NCBI GenBank assembly: GCA_015179025.1
Contig: WHUX01000188.1
Location: 39,105-103,104, forward strand
Source of the DNA: Terfezia claveryi
Taxonomy: Eukaryota; Ascomycota; Pezizomycetes; Pezizales; Pezizaceae
Direction of reading: 5' to 3'
Length of the DNA: 64,000 nucleotides
In this document: one piece after another, positions 1 to 10,892 of the stretch
Position numbering within the stretch: the stretch's first letter is position 1
Layout of the letters: each line of letters begins with the position of its first letter
Translations under genes and position numbers: made by a program
Notes under the pieces: model-generated
The model's input: only the letters and a program-made list of their open reading frames with translations
Told to the model about the DNA's origin: nothing
Database searches by the model: none

Positions 1-1290
1 AGACGTGAACGACCGGGTGGCGTTTGATATCTTTAGGGAACTTCAACCGGTAGGCGTGAGTGCCCACATTCCCTAATACCTCATGTGGCCCCAGGAACTT
101 ATGATCCAGCTTACGAGAAGGTTGTTCTGTCCGGAAGTGCCAACTAGAGAGCCACACCTTATCTCCTGGCTAGTATCTGGGGGCTGGCAGTCGTGATCCA
201 TTGGCGTACTCAGCTTGCCTGGCTTGCACATATCCCAGCTCCGTTTTCAGGGTGGAGTGGAGTTCAGCAATTCCAGCTGCGAATTCCTTAGCCAGGGGAT
301 GGGCTTTCCACGGGGGTGCTAAGGTATCAATGAATCGGGGGTGCCAACCGTAATTAGCCAGGAAGGGAGAGGTTTTCGAGGACTCCGAGAACTGGTTATT
401 GGCGGCGAATTCGCAGGTCGCTAGCAATGAAACCCAGTTGTCCTGCTGGTAATTGACGAAAGCCCTCAAATATTGTACCATAATGGCATTCATCCTCTCC
501 GATTGGCCGTCCGTCTGGGGGTGGTAAGCTGTTGACAGATGAACTTAGATCCCCAGAAGTTCACAGAAGGCTTGCCAGAATTCTGAGGTAAACTGGGGGC
601 TATGGTCGGACACGATCAATTCAGGGAGGCCATGGTACCGGAATACATTATTGAGGTAGAGGTTGGCTAACTCCGGAGTAGAGCAGGTATCCCGGCAAGG
701 TATAACATGCCTCATCTTCGTCAACTAGTCTACCACCATTAGGATGGCATTGAACCCTATGTCTTCCAGCAATCCCGTCACGAAGTCCATGGTCAGGTGC
801 AGCTAGGGTCGATCCGGGATGTCCAGAGGTTTTAGGGTCCCATATGGGGCGTGGCGGACAGGCTTAGAACGTTTGCAAACATGGCAATTCTGTACGTACC
901 ATTCCATGTCCTTCTGCTAGTCAATACATGTGTATTCCCTAGCTAGCAGCTCCAACGTTTTAGCCACCCCAGGGTGACCTGCAATTAGGCTGTCGTGATG
1001 TTCCTTGATCAATCGCAGGCGCAGCTCTCCTTCCGGTACATAGAGTCGTTGGAGGTGATAGAGGATGCCCTCCTGGACGGTACACTCGGCTAGGGAAATC
1101 TTGGGGTGGCGGCGCTGGCCAAATCTACTGCGGCGATAATGTCTTTGGCCAGTGGGTCATCCGCGTATGCCATTTTTACCTGTTGTCAGAGATCACTTCC
1201 AGCATCTGCATTGGCCTTGACATCTACGATCCCAGCCTCGACATTCACAATGTCAGCTTCAGCCTCAGCCTCAGCCAGAACATTGGCAGC
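1..1290 (-). pseudogene. Integrase region of element 1 (degraded)
   Basis: This is the minus-strand integrase portion of pol. The longest clean segment (170-493) contains the conserved stretch with NNQFSESSKTSPF followed by HPLAKEFA, which also occurs in the integrase C-terminal part of elements 2 and 3. The core near 500-900 is recognisable by alignment to element 2 but is broken by stop codons; several of them are TAG where a relative has TGG or CAG. The N-terminal zinc-binding part lies near 880-1100. No function is expected. The downstream chromodomain is off the left edge. Confidence 0.8.
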
Positions 1291-1310
1291 CAGGTCAAGA
1301 TTTTCCGGCT

Positions 1311-3133
1311 TCAGTACCACCTGCTTCTGGTATTGTAGCCTTTCATCCCCCCCTTAGGGAAATCTCCCGATCTCCTGGTCAGTGTGTCTGGTTTTCCACC
1401 AGCCTTTCCTGGCCGGTACTTGATCATGAAGTTGAACCGGGACAGGAATTCCGACCACCTAGCCTGCCGGCGATTTAGCAATTTGGTAATTGTGAAGTAT
1501 TCCAGGTTCTTGTAGTCAGAAAGGACCTCGATAACCCCCTTCACTGACTCCAGGTAGGGCCTCTATTCCTTAAAAGCCCGCACAATGGCCATTAATTCCT
1601 TATCATAGATCTCGTAATTACACTCCACCGGGGAGTGCTTTTTGAAGAAATAGGCCACTGGGTGGAGGACTCCATTGACATACTGGGACAGGATTCTGGC
1701 GGAGACATAGTCGGAGGCGTCCGTTTCCACGATGCACTCGCTATCGGGGTCAAAATGGGCTAGGATTGGGGCTGAGCAGAAGGCTTCCTTGAGCTTCTCA
1801 AGGCAGATTAGGCTTCTAAACCCTACTGGAAGCGCTGGCTTTTATCCATACCCTTTGTCCTTGTCAACGCCGTCAAGGGTGCCACGATCTTCGTGTATCC
1901 CAGGATAAACCGACAGTAGAAGTAGGCGAATCCCAGGAAGGCTTGTACATCCTTGAGGTTGGCTGGAGTTTCCCACTTCTGGATCGCAGCAACCTTCGCA
2001 GGGTCCATCTGGATGCCCTCCGTGGTAATAATTAGCTCCAGATACTTGACCTTCTACACATGGAACTCACATTTTTCCGGCTTCAGATATAACCCAGCTC
2101 CCTCCACTTCTCTAGCACTTGTCGGACGTGGATCTTGTGTTCTGCTAGGGTATCCGAGTAGATGAGGATATCGTCCAGGTAGGCGGTGAAGAATACATCC
2201 AGAAAGTCCCACAGAGTGTCATTAATAAAGTGCTGAAAAGAGGCGGGGGGCGTTGGTTAGGCTGAAAGGCATCACATTATACTCAAAATGGCCATATCGC
2301 GTCCGGAAGGCAGTTTTCCACTCCTCCCTCTCAGCAATTCGTACCAAGTTGAATGCCCCTCTCAGATCCAATTTGGTGAACCATTTTGCCTTGGAAAGCC
2401 TGGCTAATGTCTCCTGGATCAGAAGTAAGGGGTATCTGTTTTTAATCGTTATTTCGTTCAGGCCACGATAATCAACACACAACCAGAGGGAGCCATCCAA
2501 CTTCTTCACAAATAGCACCGAGGCACCTGCTGGAGAGGAGCTGTGGTGGATGAAGCTCTTGTTGAGGTTTTCTTCTAAGTACTTCTTCAAAGCTTCCAGC
2601 TCTAACCGGGACATTCCGTAGAGGGGCCCATAGGGGGGGGTCTTACCCTCTATCAGTGGAATAGTGTGATCATATAGCTGGTGGGGTGCGAGCTTTTCTG
2701 CAGCCTTCTCCGAGAACAGGTTGATGAATTCGTGGTATTCGTCTGGGACCATGGACTTCCACTCCTCCTTAGACCTCGTCTTATTAATCTCCAGGTTCAC
2801 CTCATATTTGGACAGGGCATGAGCCTTCAGCTTGTGCCTCCTGGTAAGGTAAGCGAAAGCCCCTGCTCCGATGAAGCTAACATTCAGAGGTTTTGGAGGT
2901 GGTACAACAGGGGGGATTGGGGGAACAGTGGGCACAGGGGTGGAAGTGGGGGAAATAGGGGGATTGGCACGGATATGCGCATGCCGATGTACTACCTGAG
3001 TTGGGTGGGTTATCAGGGGTGGCAAGGCACACAGCCCAGTAATGGTGGCCTTTGGATTTCCGCAGTATTTTTTGCAATACTGGCTATTGAACTGCAGGGT
3101 GTATGAGCTAAAGCTGACCGATACATCATGCAT
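1311..3133 (-). pseudogene. Reverse transcriptase-RNase H region of element 1 (degraded)
   Basis: The minus-strand segment 2222-3133 holds the pol linker, then RT motifs such as [33 protein letters not shown] and [17 protein letters not shown]. It stops just after the last of these. The YLDD active-site region continues near 2160-2200 in another frame. RNase H and the connection domain follow (1311-2008) in fragments, for example AFLGFAYFYCRFILGY and the end of RNase H with [25 protein letters not shown]. The domain order is that of Ty3/gypsy pol. At least four frame breaks make it a pseudogene. Confidence 0.88.
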
Positions 3134-3168
3134 TCTGAGCTAGGGGATTCTGAGGACAATTGGGTATT

Positions 3169-3533
3169 TTAGCTTAGTGATGAATAGGGGATGTTGGCCT
3201 CGGAGTGATCCCCTACCAGGGCAGGCAAGCATGCAATATCGGTGATATCCCTGGAGGAGATGGGTCGACCATCAATGACATCCAAGATACGGGGGGTTTT
3301 GAGCTTGGACGTGGGTATATAGAATTTACTGATAAAGGCTTGGTCAATAAAGGCAATTCCTGAAGCTCCGCAATCTATAAGTGCGGACGTATTGATTGTT
3401 CTATCATTGATTCTGAGGGAGATAGATACAACAAAATGCTCGCTGAACAAGCGAGATTCGTCAACAGTGGAAGAAACAGGAAATGTAGACAAAGACAAAT
3501 AGCCTGGGGCAGGTCCCTTGCTAGTGTCAGTAA
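3169..3533 (-). pseudogene. Aspartic protease region of element 1
   Basis: The minus-strand frame (3169-3498) contains ALIDCGASGIAFIDQAF, the retropepsin-like active-site loop, in which DCGASG stands in for the usual D[ST]G. It ends within the flap region (ANIPYSSLS), and the next segment resumes in another frame. It lies in the -1 frame relative to gag, the same arrangement as in element 3. Element 3 carries an arginine in place of the glycine after DC, so this copy preserves the more canonical loop. Confidence 0.8.
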
Positions 3534-3558
3534 CTAGGCAAGAGACAGGGCTTTTTCC
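3513..3558 (-). promoter_or_regulatory. Relic -1 frameshift signal of element 1
   Basis: Read on the minus strand: heptamer GGAAAAA (3552-3558), a 5-nt spacer (3547-3551), then a 13-bp stem with one bulge (3533-3546 with 3513-3525) closing a 7-nt loop. It matches the position and structure found at 53588-53633, but one heptamer base differs (GGG to GGA) and one stem pair becomes G-U. The gag stop lies inside the stem. Confidence 0.5.
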
Positions 3559-4712
3559 AACTCATCAAGCTCCTCAATCCTGAGCACTGGGGTATCGGAG
3601 ATAGCGTGGATGGCGAGGGAGCGATTCTTTCGAAGGGGGCAAGCCGCGATGAAGTGGGCAGCCTTCCTACAGGCTATGCATAGCCCATTATTCCGGCGGC
3701 GTTCCCTCTCTTCTTGGGTCAGGCGGGGTCTGCTTGATGATAAATCTATGGGGGTGGGCCCTCCTGCCACCAACGATGGGTGTGCTGGTTGGTTGGCAGG
3801 GGCAGGGGCATGAGCTGCCTTAGTGGTATAGTGTTGCTGAGGTGGTGGGAGACGGGGTGCTGGCCTGAACGGGGGGTGGTTGCGGAGCCGGGACATCCGC
3901 TGTTCCACTCGGGAAGCCTGGTCAATCAATTCATCAAGGGATTTGGCTTCCAGGAGGCTGACCATGGCCTGCTGGATTTTGTTATTTAGCCCTTCCTGGA
4001 ATTGCTCCAGTTTGGACTGGTCATTCCATTGGACCTCCGCCGCTAGTCTCGAGAATTCTGCCACATAAGTGGACAGATTAGTGTTTTTCTGCCTGAGGGC
4101 TCGGAGGGCCCTACTGGCAGTGCCAACGGCATCGGGGTCCCTGAACGCCCTATCCAAGATTGTGAAAAGGGCCGAGATATCGTTAAGCTTGATCCCGGTT
4201 TCAAGGACGTATGGCTGGATCTGGTCATAAGCTTTTCCCTCTAGCAAGGCGAAAACGTATGCCAGTCGATGTTGTTCTGACGGGAACCTGGCAGAGTCCC
4301 CGTTTAGCTTGAGGTTGACTGCATTCTTCCAGGCTCATAGATGAACCCGGTCCCCATTGAACTTGGGGGGAGTTGGAATGCTTTCAGTCTTGTTGCTACT
4401 GGCTACTATTGGTGTTGCAAGGTTCCCTAGGGCGCAGCTGAGGTTTTGGACCGTAGTCCGTTCGTTGGCTAGGGCAAGGTTCACATGGTCGAGATCCGTC
4501 TAGAGGACCGTGATCTCTTCGTCGGCGGATCTCAGCTTTCGTTCAGCCATGGCCAGGCTATTGCCGAGTTCGGCCCCAATGGTATCCATGGCCTCGAAGA
4601 TGTTGATGATTTCTTGACGATAGGCATTCAATTTGTTCGGGCTTGAGGGTATAGGGGAGTTTCTCTAGGTCTAGAACCTGACTGCAGGTGGTGGGAGAGC
4701 TGCTCCTGACAT
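3534..4712 (-). pseudogene. gag of element 1, with in-frame UGA
   Basis: This is the capsid/nucleocapsid polyprotein gene. An ATG at 4712 (minus) opens a frame that meets a TAG after about 13 codons, then degraded sequence, then a TGA at 4335-4337. From there 3534-4247 is open. It carries the capsid-like segment (LNDISALFTILDRAFRDPDAVGTAS) and a CCHC zinc knuckle CIACRKAAHFIAAC (C-x2-C-x4-H-x4-C) near the C-terminus. The TGA sits in exactly the same codon as one in element 3 gag. Pol follows in the -1 frame. Confidence 0.85.
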
Positions 4713-4748
4713 GACTACATACTAGTTGGTCCAAAGGATCCAACGTAG

Positions 4749-5247
4749 TGTAATGATGGCTCTAGGGACAAGGCGACCAAGGGGTACGTCGGGGTAGTGG
4801 CAAGGGGGAATCGCACACGTAGGAGTGCTACGTGTGTGATCTGGGGAAAGGTTAGGGTAACACATACGTAGGAACGCTATGTGTGTGACTGGGGAAGGCT
4901 GGGACAGGGCAAGGGCAGGAGGCAAGAGGCAAGGACAAGAGACACGCGGAAGTGGTTGCCGCGTATGTCGGAGGGAGGCAGCTATGCTGCAGAGCTGATC
5001 ACGAGACAAGGAGGTGCACAAGGGAGGTGCACAAGCGCTAGGAGAAGTAAGGTCCTGTATTGGGTATACAAGACGTTGGATGGGGATCTAATGACAGTAC
5101 GAGGAACAGGCTCCATATATACATAACTCGGTCAGGGCAATGGGGGAAATAAGCTTCCCTATCTCGGAAGCCAAGCAAGGTAACAATAACACAATAACCC
5201 ATCACCTGCGATCGCAGGTGATGACAACTGAACACATAGTTGTTATA
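4749..5247 (-). repeat. 5' LTR of element 1
   Basis: On the plus strand the block starts TGTAATGATGG and ends GTTGTTATA, matching the LTR of element 2 (TGTAACGACGG to GTTGTTACA). The terminal bases have drifted, and the CA end reads TA after conversion. It contains one perfect 24-bp palindrome (5200-5223) with core GCGATCGC and a TATA-rich tract near 5112-5122. The flanking 5 bases on the right are GTAGA; the partner duplication is outside the window. Confidence 0.88.
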
Positions 5248-6171
5248 GTAGATTAAAGAAGGTAACTACAATATAATTGGAGGGATCAAGAGGAGGAGTA
5301 AGAAGTTATAGAAAGGACAAGAAAGTTGGTAATCCTAATTTCAAAATACTCAATACACTTTTTCTATACTTTATGACTTTTTATAGTCCTATGATATTGG
5401 TAGTAAGTTCAGCTTAAAGTAAGAAAAGGAGTATAATTAGAGTGTAATTACTAGATCTTCTAGATTGCTGAGAATTTAAAATCTTATATATTTGCAATTG
5501 AGTAACTTTTTTATTTAAGTTATTAGATTTAAACTAGCATTTGATATTATGATATAGCTTATATAGATTTTTTTCTATATAGTATTACGGCTGAGATTAT
5601 ATAGACTGGGCTAGTACCACCTAATAGTGGGTGGCCTGAAGTCAACTCCACTCTCCTATATATATGCCTACTTCTTGTATTTAGTTATTGCTCTCTAAGA
5701 CTTGAGTGAAGTTTTGTATTACTGGGTTACTTTGAATGAAGCTATTATTCTTCATACCTTATGCACCTAGTTAGGCTCGAGCAAGTAATTATGCCTTTGT
5801 GTACTCTATATATCGATATTCCAATAGATATCACCATGATCACTAGCTTACCTCTAACATATAGATTCTAATTACTAACTGTTTATTTTTTGACCATACT
5901 TAATACTGTGAAGCAACAAAACAATTTTTAAAGGATGCTATAATTGATCTATATTTATTATTTAACTTCATATAGTTCTTATGCAGGGTTATTTCTTATC
6001 AATCATCCTACTTAATCTAATAAAGTACCTCTCATATCATAGGTATATATATGGTCATTTCTAATTGGAGATCCCAGATACATTTGGTGCCTATATTTAG
6101 TAGTGACTTATTCCAAGACTAAACATACTCTAACTCTATAATAAGTTTTTTTATGCTTCCTCTAATATTAC
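5248..6171. other. AT-rich intergenic stretch, no gene seen
   Basis: There is no open frame with coding character, and stops are dense in all frames. The composition resembles RIP-degraded repeat DNA. A short block near 5590-5720 with tandem TATATATGCC-like and CTCTAAGAC segments resembles an LTR leader, but no partner was found. Confidence 0.5.
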
Positions 6172-8323
6172 TTACTGCATAATGATTGACAACTACGTGA
6201 TGATTAATACGGGCTCCTCTGCCACATGCAGTAACATTCTAATACCTCCATCAATATATGCAATATCAATGTAGTAAGAACAATGAATATAGGATAAAAA
6301 CACTCGAAAAACCCAAATTTAACATCTCTAACCCGCTCTGATCTACTCTGAACCTTCTATAGCACCTAAACCCTTAATATCCGATATAACTACCTCTCTA
6401 GCATAACCACCCATTCTACACCCCCCACGCCATCCACAACAACCACTACTAGCAGCCATAGGTTCCCCAAAGGTCTACTCTGTAAGCCATATTAGTATAG
6501 ACTTAAGCTGCTCACTATATATAGAACTAGACGCACTGCAAACTATATTGCTCTGTATCATCAGGAAAGAAAATAGTTTGTCTCCAGTGTCTCTAGAGAC
6601 AGTATTGCCACTAGAGACAAGGTATGTCTCCACGATTGGCAGAATGTCTCCCAGTGTCTCCTAGAGACACTAGTATTGCCACTAGAGACAAGGTATGTCT
6701 CCATGATTGGCAGAATGTCTCCCATATGTCTCCTGGAGACACTAGGAGACACTGGAAGACATATGGGAGACACTCAGGAGACACCTAGGAGACATAAAAA
6801 ACACAAAAAACACCAAAGACAACTCTGTCTCCTGGAGACACTACCTGGTGTCCTGATGCCACTTTTTTCTTGCTGATGATAACCTATATAACTTTTGCAA
6901 GCTAGCCTCCTTGGTATCGAATTTTAGCTTTTTTGAGTGATTTAATCAAGTTATATTTGTTGTACTACAATCTTAATATCTTAGGGTGTCCTTCTATTTA
7001 GTTTCTCAAGCCCAGTATGTTCTATAGCCCCTGTATTATGTAAATCTCTGACCAAGCTCTATATATCTCGATATGCAATCTACTCGGCCTCAAGGGTTGT
7101 AGCAATCATAATACTAAGCCACTCACATTCAATACAGGCTTAGCCGAGACTTTTAAAGGCCCTTAATCTGCTTCTATGACTAAGGCTTCACCTTTATACT
7201 ATTGTTAAGTATTTTGAGGGTTTGGGTATATTTTATAACCTCCGCCGGATTGCTTAATATTTTAGAGGAACTTGTAATCTGTGTGGGATTGCTTGTGAAT
7301 AGGAGGATGCAAGAGTATTCATAACAACTAGTTTGAAGGAAGGCTAAGAGGTCTTGACCTAGTTGAGAGAAGTTGAGGGTAGCTGAGATGCATTAGGTGG
7401 AGGGGGGTCTGAGTACTACTATAGCCTGAAGTACCAGTACCACAGACTTGCACCAGCATCGCAGTAGGGCCAGCACTGAATACAAGAATGTGGTGAAGGC
7501 ATCTACCTTGCACTTTGGTAAATATGACGCAATTGAAGCTTGAAATTGATAAACTTCAATCCTAGAGCTGGTATAATGTGTACATATACCTAAACCCTCA
7601 AAATACTTAACAATGGTATAAAGGTAAAGCCCCAGTCATAGAAGCAGATCAAGGGCCTTTAAAAGTCTTGGCTAAGCCTGTATTAAATATGAGCGGCTTA
7701 GTATTATGATTGCTATAACCCTTGAGGCCGAGTAGATTGTATATCGAGATATATGGAGCTTGGTCACAGATTTGCATAATACAGGGGCTACAAAACATAC
7801 TGGGCTTGAGAAACTGCATAGAAGGATACCCTAAGATATTAAGATTGTAGTACCACAAATATAGCTTGATTGAATTACTTAAAATAGCTGAAATTCAATA
7901 CCAAGGAGGCTAGCTTGCAAAAGTTATATAGGTTATATAGAGTAATACAGTTTGCAATGCATCTAGTTCTATATACAGTGAGCAGTTTGAGTCTATACTA
8001 ATATGGCTTACAGAGTGGACCTCTAGAGAACCTATAGCTGCTAGTAGTAGTTGTTGTGGGCAGCATGGGGGGTATAGGATGGGTGGTTATGCTAGAGAGG
8101 TGGTCATATAGAGTATTAAGGGTTTAGATGCTATAGAAGGTTCAGGGTAGATCAGAGCAGATTGGAGATGTTAAATTTGGGTTTTTTAAGTGTTTTTATC
8201 TTATATTCATTGTTCTTACTGCATTGATATTACATATATTGATGGAGGTATTAGAATGTTACTGCATATGGCAGGGGAGTCCATGTCAATCGTCACGTGG
8301 TTGTCAATCGTTACGCAGTATAT
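6172..8323. repeat. Large inverted duplication, arms about 0.74 kb, spacer 0.35 kb
   Basis: The left arm 6172-7230 (which includes a 320-bp MITE) and the right arm 7585-8323 are reverse complements with scattered, mostly transition differences. They can be followed from CAACTACGTG / CACGTGGTTG at the outer ends to the AAACCCTCAAAATACTTAAC block at the inner ends. The spacer is 7231-7584. The arms contain only degraded coding traces. It could be a foldback element or an inverted duplication of an older repeat. Confidence 0.88.
6559..6878. mobile_element. MITE copy A, CATCAG termini, 2-bp target duplication AT
   Basis: The element begins CATCAGGAAAGAAAATAG and ends CACTTTTTTCTTGCTGATG. Its interior is built from GAGAC/GTCTC inverted motifs. 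It is flanked by AT on each side. The right arm of the surrounding inverted duplication lacks the element and has a single AT at the matching place, so the insertion and its 2-bp duplication can be read directly. It is 320 bp with no coding capacity. Confidence 0.9.
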
Positions 8324-9457
8324 TATACTATGGCTCACCAAAATTACTGTATATTCTATATTAAAGATATTATATAATAATAATCTCTATGTAATTATAT
8401 TCTTCCTTAAAATGATATCGATGTAGCTTATAGCATGCTGAACTATATTACTATCCCAAATTATTATAGTACTTTTATTCACGAAAACTATAGTCAGTCA
8501 TCCTTATATAACAAACCACGAACAAAATGACCAAACTATTTCAATCATATTTATCGAAGCACTTCATATCACCAAGTAAAGAATATCATGTATAAGGGTA
8601 ATGCGTGTCAAACAGACTAGGGTAATGGATTATATCATTGCAACGCATCTAGGGTATACAGTTTGCTACAGATACATATCCGTGCTCTGCTGTAAAGAAA
8701 CTAGAGCGGCTCCACAAGGAGTAGGTACACGCACTAATTCGCTCAGTATGTTCTGTAGATACTTGCCATTTTCAAGGAGCTGCAAGGCATTACAATGCCT
8801 GGAACCAACATGGCTATATGTATATAGAGGTTTAGGTTTATACATCTCTTTCAAACTCCAGCATCATATGCGGCTCGGCATTGGCCATTGCCTTATCACG
8901 CTGCTTCCAATCGTTGTTGTGGGTGCGCTTATCGAGGCGCATGCGTCTATGTCGGTGTCCCATCCTGACTGTATTGTTATCACAATTTTGCTGATACGGC
9001 ATCTTGTATTGGCCACTAAATCGGCGAATGTACATTAAACAATCAGGCCCCCAGCGGTATCAATCTATGGGATGTGCATACCCGTGGTTGATTTTGGCAT
9101 GATCTGCTCTTCGATGAGAGGCACAGCAAGGCTCCATAAGTACTTGGACTGCTACCAATTATACGTGCAGCTGGTCAGCTTGCAAACAACCTAAACTAGT
9201 TGGCGAAGGAGAAAGGTTCCATACGTATATAAATACTTATATAAAGCAAGAGCAGCTCCAAAGCATTCCGTGGTTATTATCACTCCATGTTCTCAATTTA
9301 GTCTCGACGTTTTTACATTTCTCGTAGGTTACCGTTCTAGAAAAAAACAGGTATCAGCTAATAATTCTGAAAATAAAGCCGTGACCTGTATATCGATATA
9401 TACATCAATCTATCGCCCAAGTTTAATTTTGAAGAACAGCAGCTATCATTCGCAAAG
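8324..9457. other. Intergenic region upstream of the GTPase gene
   Basis: No gene is recognised. An open frame at 8601-9038 has no domain character and no matching composition, so it is not called. A pair of TATA-like motifs near 9223-9245 (TATATAAATA, then TATATAAAG) lies about 220 bases before the proposed GTPase start codon and could be its core promoter. Confidence 0.5.
9223..9245 (+). promoter_or_regulatory. Putative TATA boxes of the GTPase gene
   Basis: TATATAAATA and TATATAAAG occur back to back about 0.2 kb upstream of the ATG at 9458. They are supported only by sequence and position. Confidence 0.3.
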
Positions 9458-10892
9458 ATGGGTGCGACACACAGTGTACTTCCCCCACTTCTTTTATTTT
9501 TCTCGTACGCGCTTGGTTGTGTATTTTTCAATGTCCGATGGGCGTGAGGCTTGGATTGCCTAGGCCTTCGAATTTATTTCAGACGCTGTGACTACCGCTT
9601 GGAATGCTCTAACAGGGACTCCCCGACAGCACCATCATCATCATGCACACGAAGAATGGGAAAGACATCAACGCGAAGAATGGGAAAGACATCAACGCGA
9701 AGAACGTGAGCGTATGGAGCGAGAGCATCGAGAAGCGCAAGACAGGATGAGACATGAGGCGGAACAGAGAGCACGGGAAGAGCGGGAGCGCAACGAACAG
9801 AGAGCACAGGAAGAGCGGGAGCGCAACGAACGCCAGCAGCGGGAGGAAAGAGAAAAGCACGAGAATGAAATAAGAAAAGCGAGAGAGGAAAGCGAGCGTC
9901 GGGAAGCAGAAGCAAAGGCAGAAAGGGAAAAGATACAAAGAGAGGCATTGGAAAGGGCAGAACAAGAACGATTGAGACATGAACAGGAGAAGCAGAAATT
10001 GGAGGAAGAGTCAAAGGCAAAGTTGGCGGCTCAGGAAGCTGAAGCCCAGAGGATTCTTCAGGAGCAAGAAGAAGAAGCCGTGAGACAGATGGAAGAATTG
10101 AACCGCAAGAAAGCCGAGCTAGAGACAAAGTACATGGCAGGAGTTCAACCGGAAGTATGGCCCACTCCAGAGGAACGAAAACAGGCTGAAGAGCAATTGC
10201 TACAACCAAAGGAAGAGTTCTTCCATTGCGCCATCTCCGGCCTTGCAGGCAGTGGCAAGAGTTCGTTGATTAATGCATTTCGTGGGCTACGGAATGGTTC
10301 CAAGAGTTCGTTAGTTGCACCAACTGGAGTGACGGAGACCACTTTGCAGATCACTGCCTACCTCGATCCTGCCACAGAACCTCCACGTAATCGCTTTGTA
10401 TGGTATGATGTCCCAGGCGCAGGAACTATCAAAATCAAAGGCTGGCAATATTTTAACTCCCAGGGACTCTTCGTATTCGACCTCATTATTGTCGTGGTTG
10501 ATAACAGATTCTCCGAGCAGGATCTCATCATCCTCCAGCATTGTGAACGCTACAAGATCCCGTCCTTTGTCGTTCGCTCCAAGGCAAATCAGCATATCGT
10601 TAATACGATGAACCAAGACTGTGGGTGGGAGGGTTCGGACGATGAACGGGATTTCGACGAGGTATATTTGGAGGCACGGGAGAAAGTCGTCAGTCAAACC
10701 CGAGCGAATTACCGCGAGAATCTAAGGGAAGGAGGTTTGGATCCAAGTAAACCAGTATATATTGTCTCGTGTGATGCGTTGGTGTCTCTTGTTCTGGGGG
10801 AGATGAAGAAGCTGAAGAGAGCCAATCAGTTAATCGATGAACCGCAGATGGTACTCAAATGTCTTGAGGCGGTGAAGGCAAGGATGTTCTGA
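9458..10892 (+). CDS. IRG-type (immunity-related) GTPase with N-terminal coiled coil
   Basis: The proposed structure is exon 1 9458-9515, intron 9516-9582, exon 2 9583-10892, giving about 455 residues. Without exon 1 the long frame has no early ATG, while the exon join is in frame. The N-terminus reads MGATHS, which fits the N-myristoylation pattern MGxxxS. A His run (about residues 35-39) and a highly charged Glu/Arg coiled coil (about 43-210) follow. The G domain shows G1 GLAGSGKSS, G3 DVPGAGT, and the IRG-like segment FDLIIVVVDNRFSEQD, then FVVRSKAN at the G4 position, where SKAN replaces the usual TKxD. In animals, IRG proteins act on pathogen vacuole membranes; the fungal role is unknown. 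The donor GTTGTG is weak, and an alternative donor 3 bases on keeps the frame. Confidence 0.82.
9516..9582 (+). other. Predicted intron of the GTPase gene
   Basis: A 67-nt GT..AG interval ends in TTTATTTCAG. It is of the size seen in the other genes here. The 3' site is strong and the 5' site weak. Confidence 0.55.

Larger units (their letters stand above)
1..5247 (-). mobile_element. Decayed Ty3/gypsy chromovirus-type element 1, left end outside window
   Basis: The order read on the minus strand is LTR (4749-5247), gag, protease, RT, RNase H, integrase. The window starts inside the integrase C-terminal region, so the chromodomain and the other LTR lie to the left. It is closely related to the two elements at 47.7-57.9 kb; for example, the first bases of the window match 48608 onward. 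Several stops and frameshifts split every reading frame, so it is non-autonomous. The family assignment (Metaviridae, chromovirus branch) rests on homology to element 2, whose chromodomain is visible. Confidence 0.93.

Noticed and set aside
8601..9038. 145-codon plus-strand frame
   Set aside because: No domain, no intron context, frames on both strands equally long here.
9592..10209. Long minus-strand frame opposite the GTPase coiled coil
   Set aside because: Shadow of the repetitive Glu/Arg codons; the plus strand has the domain evidence.
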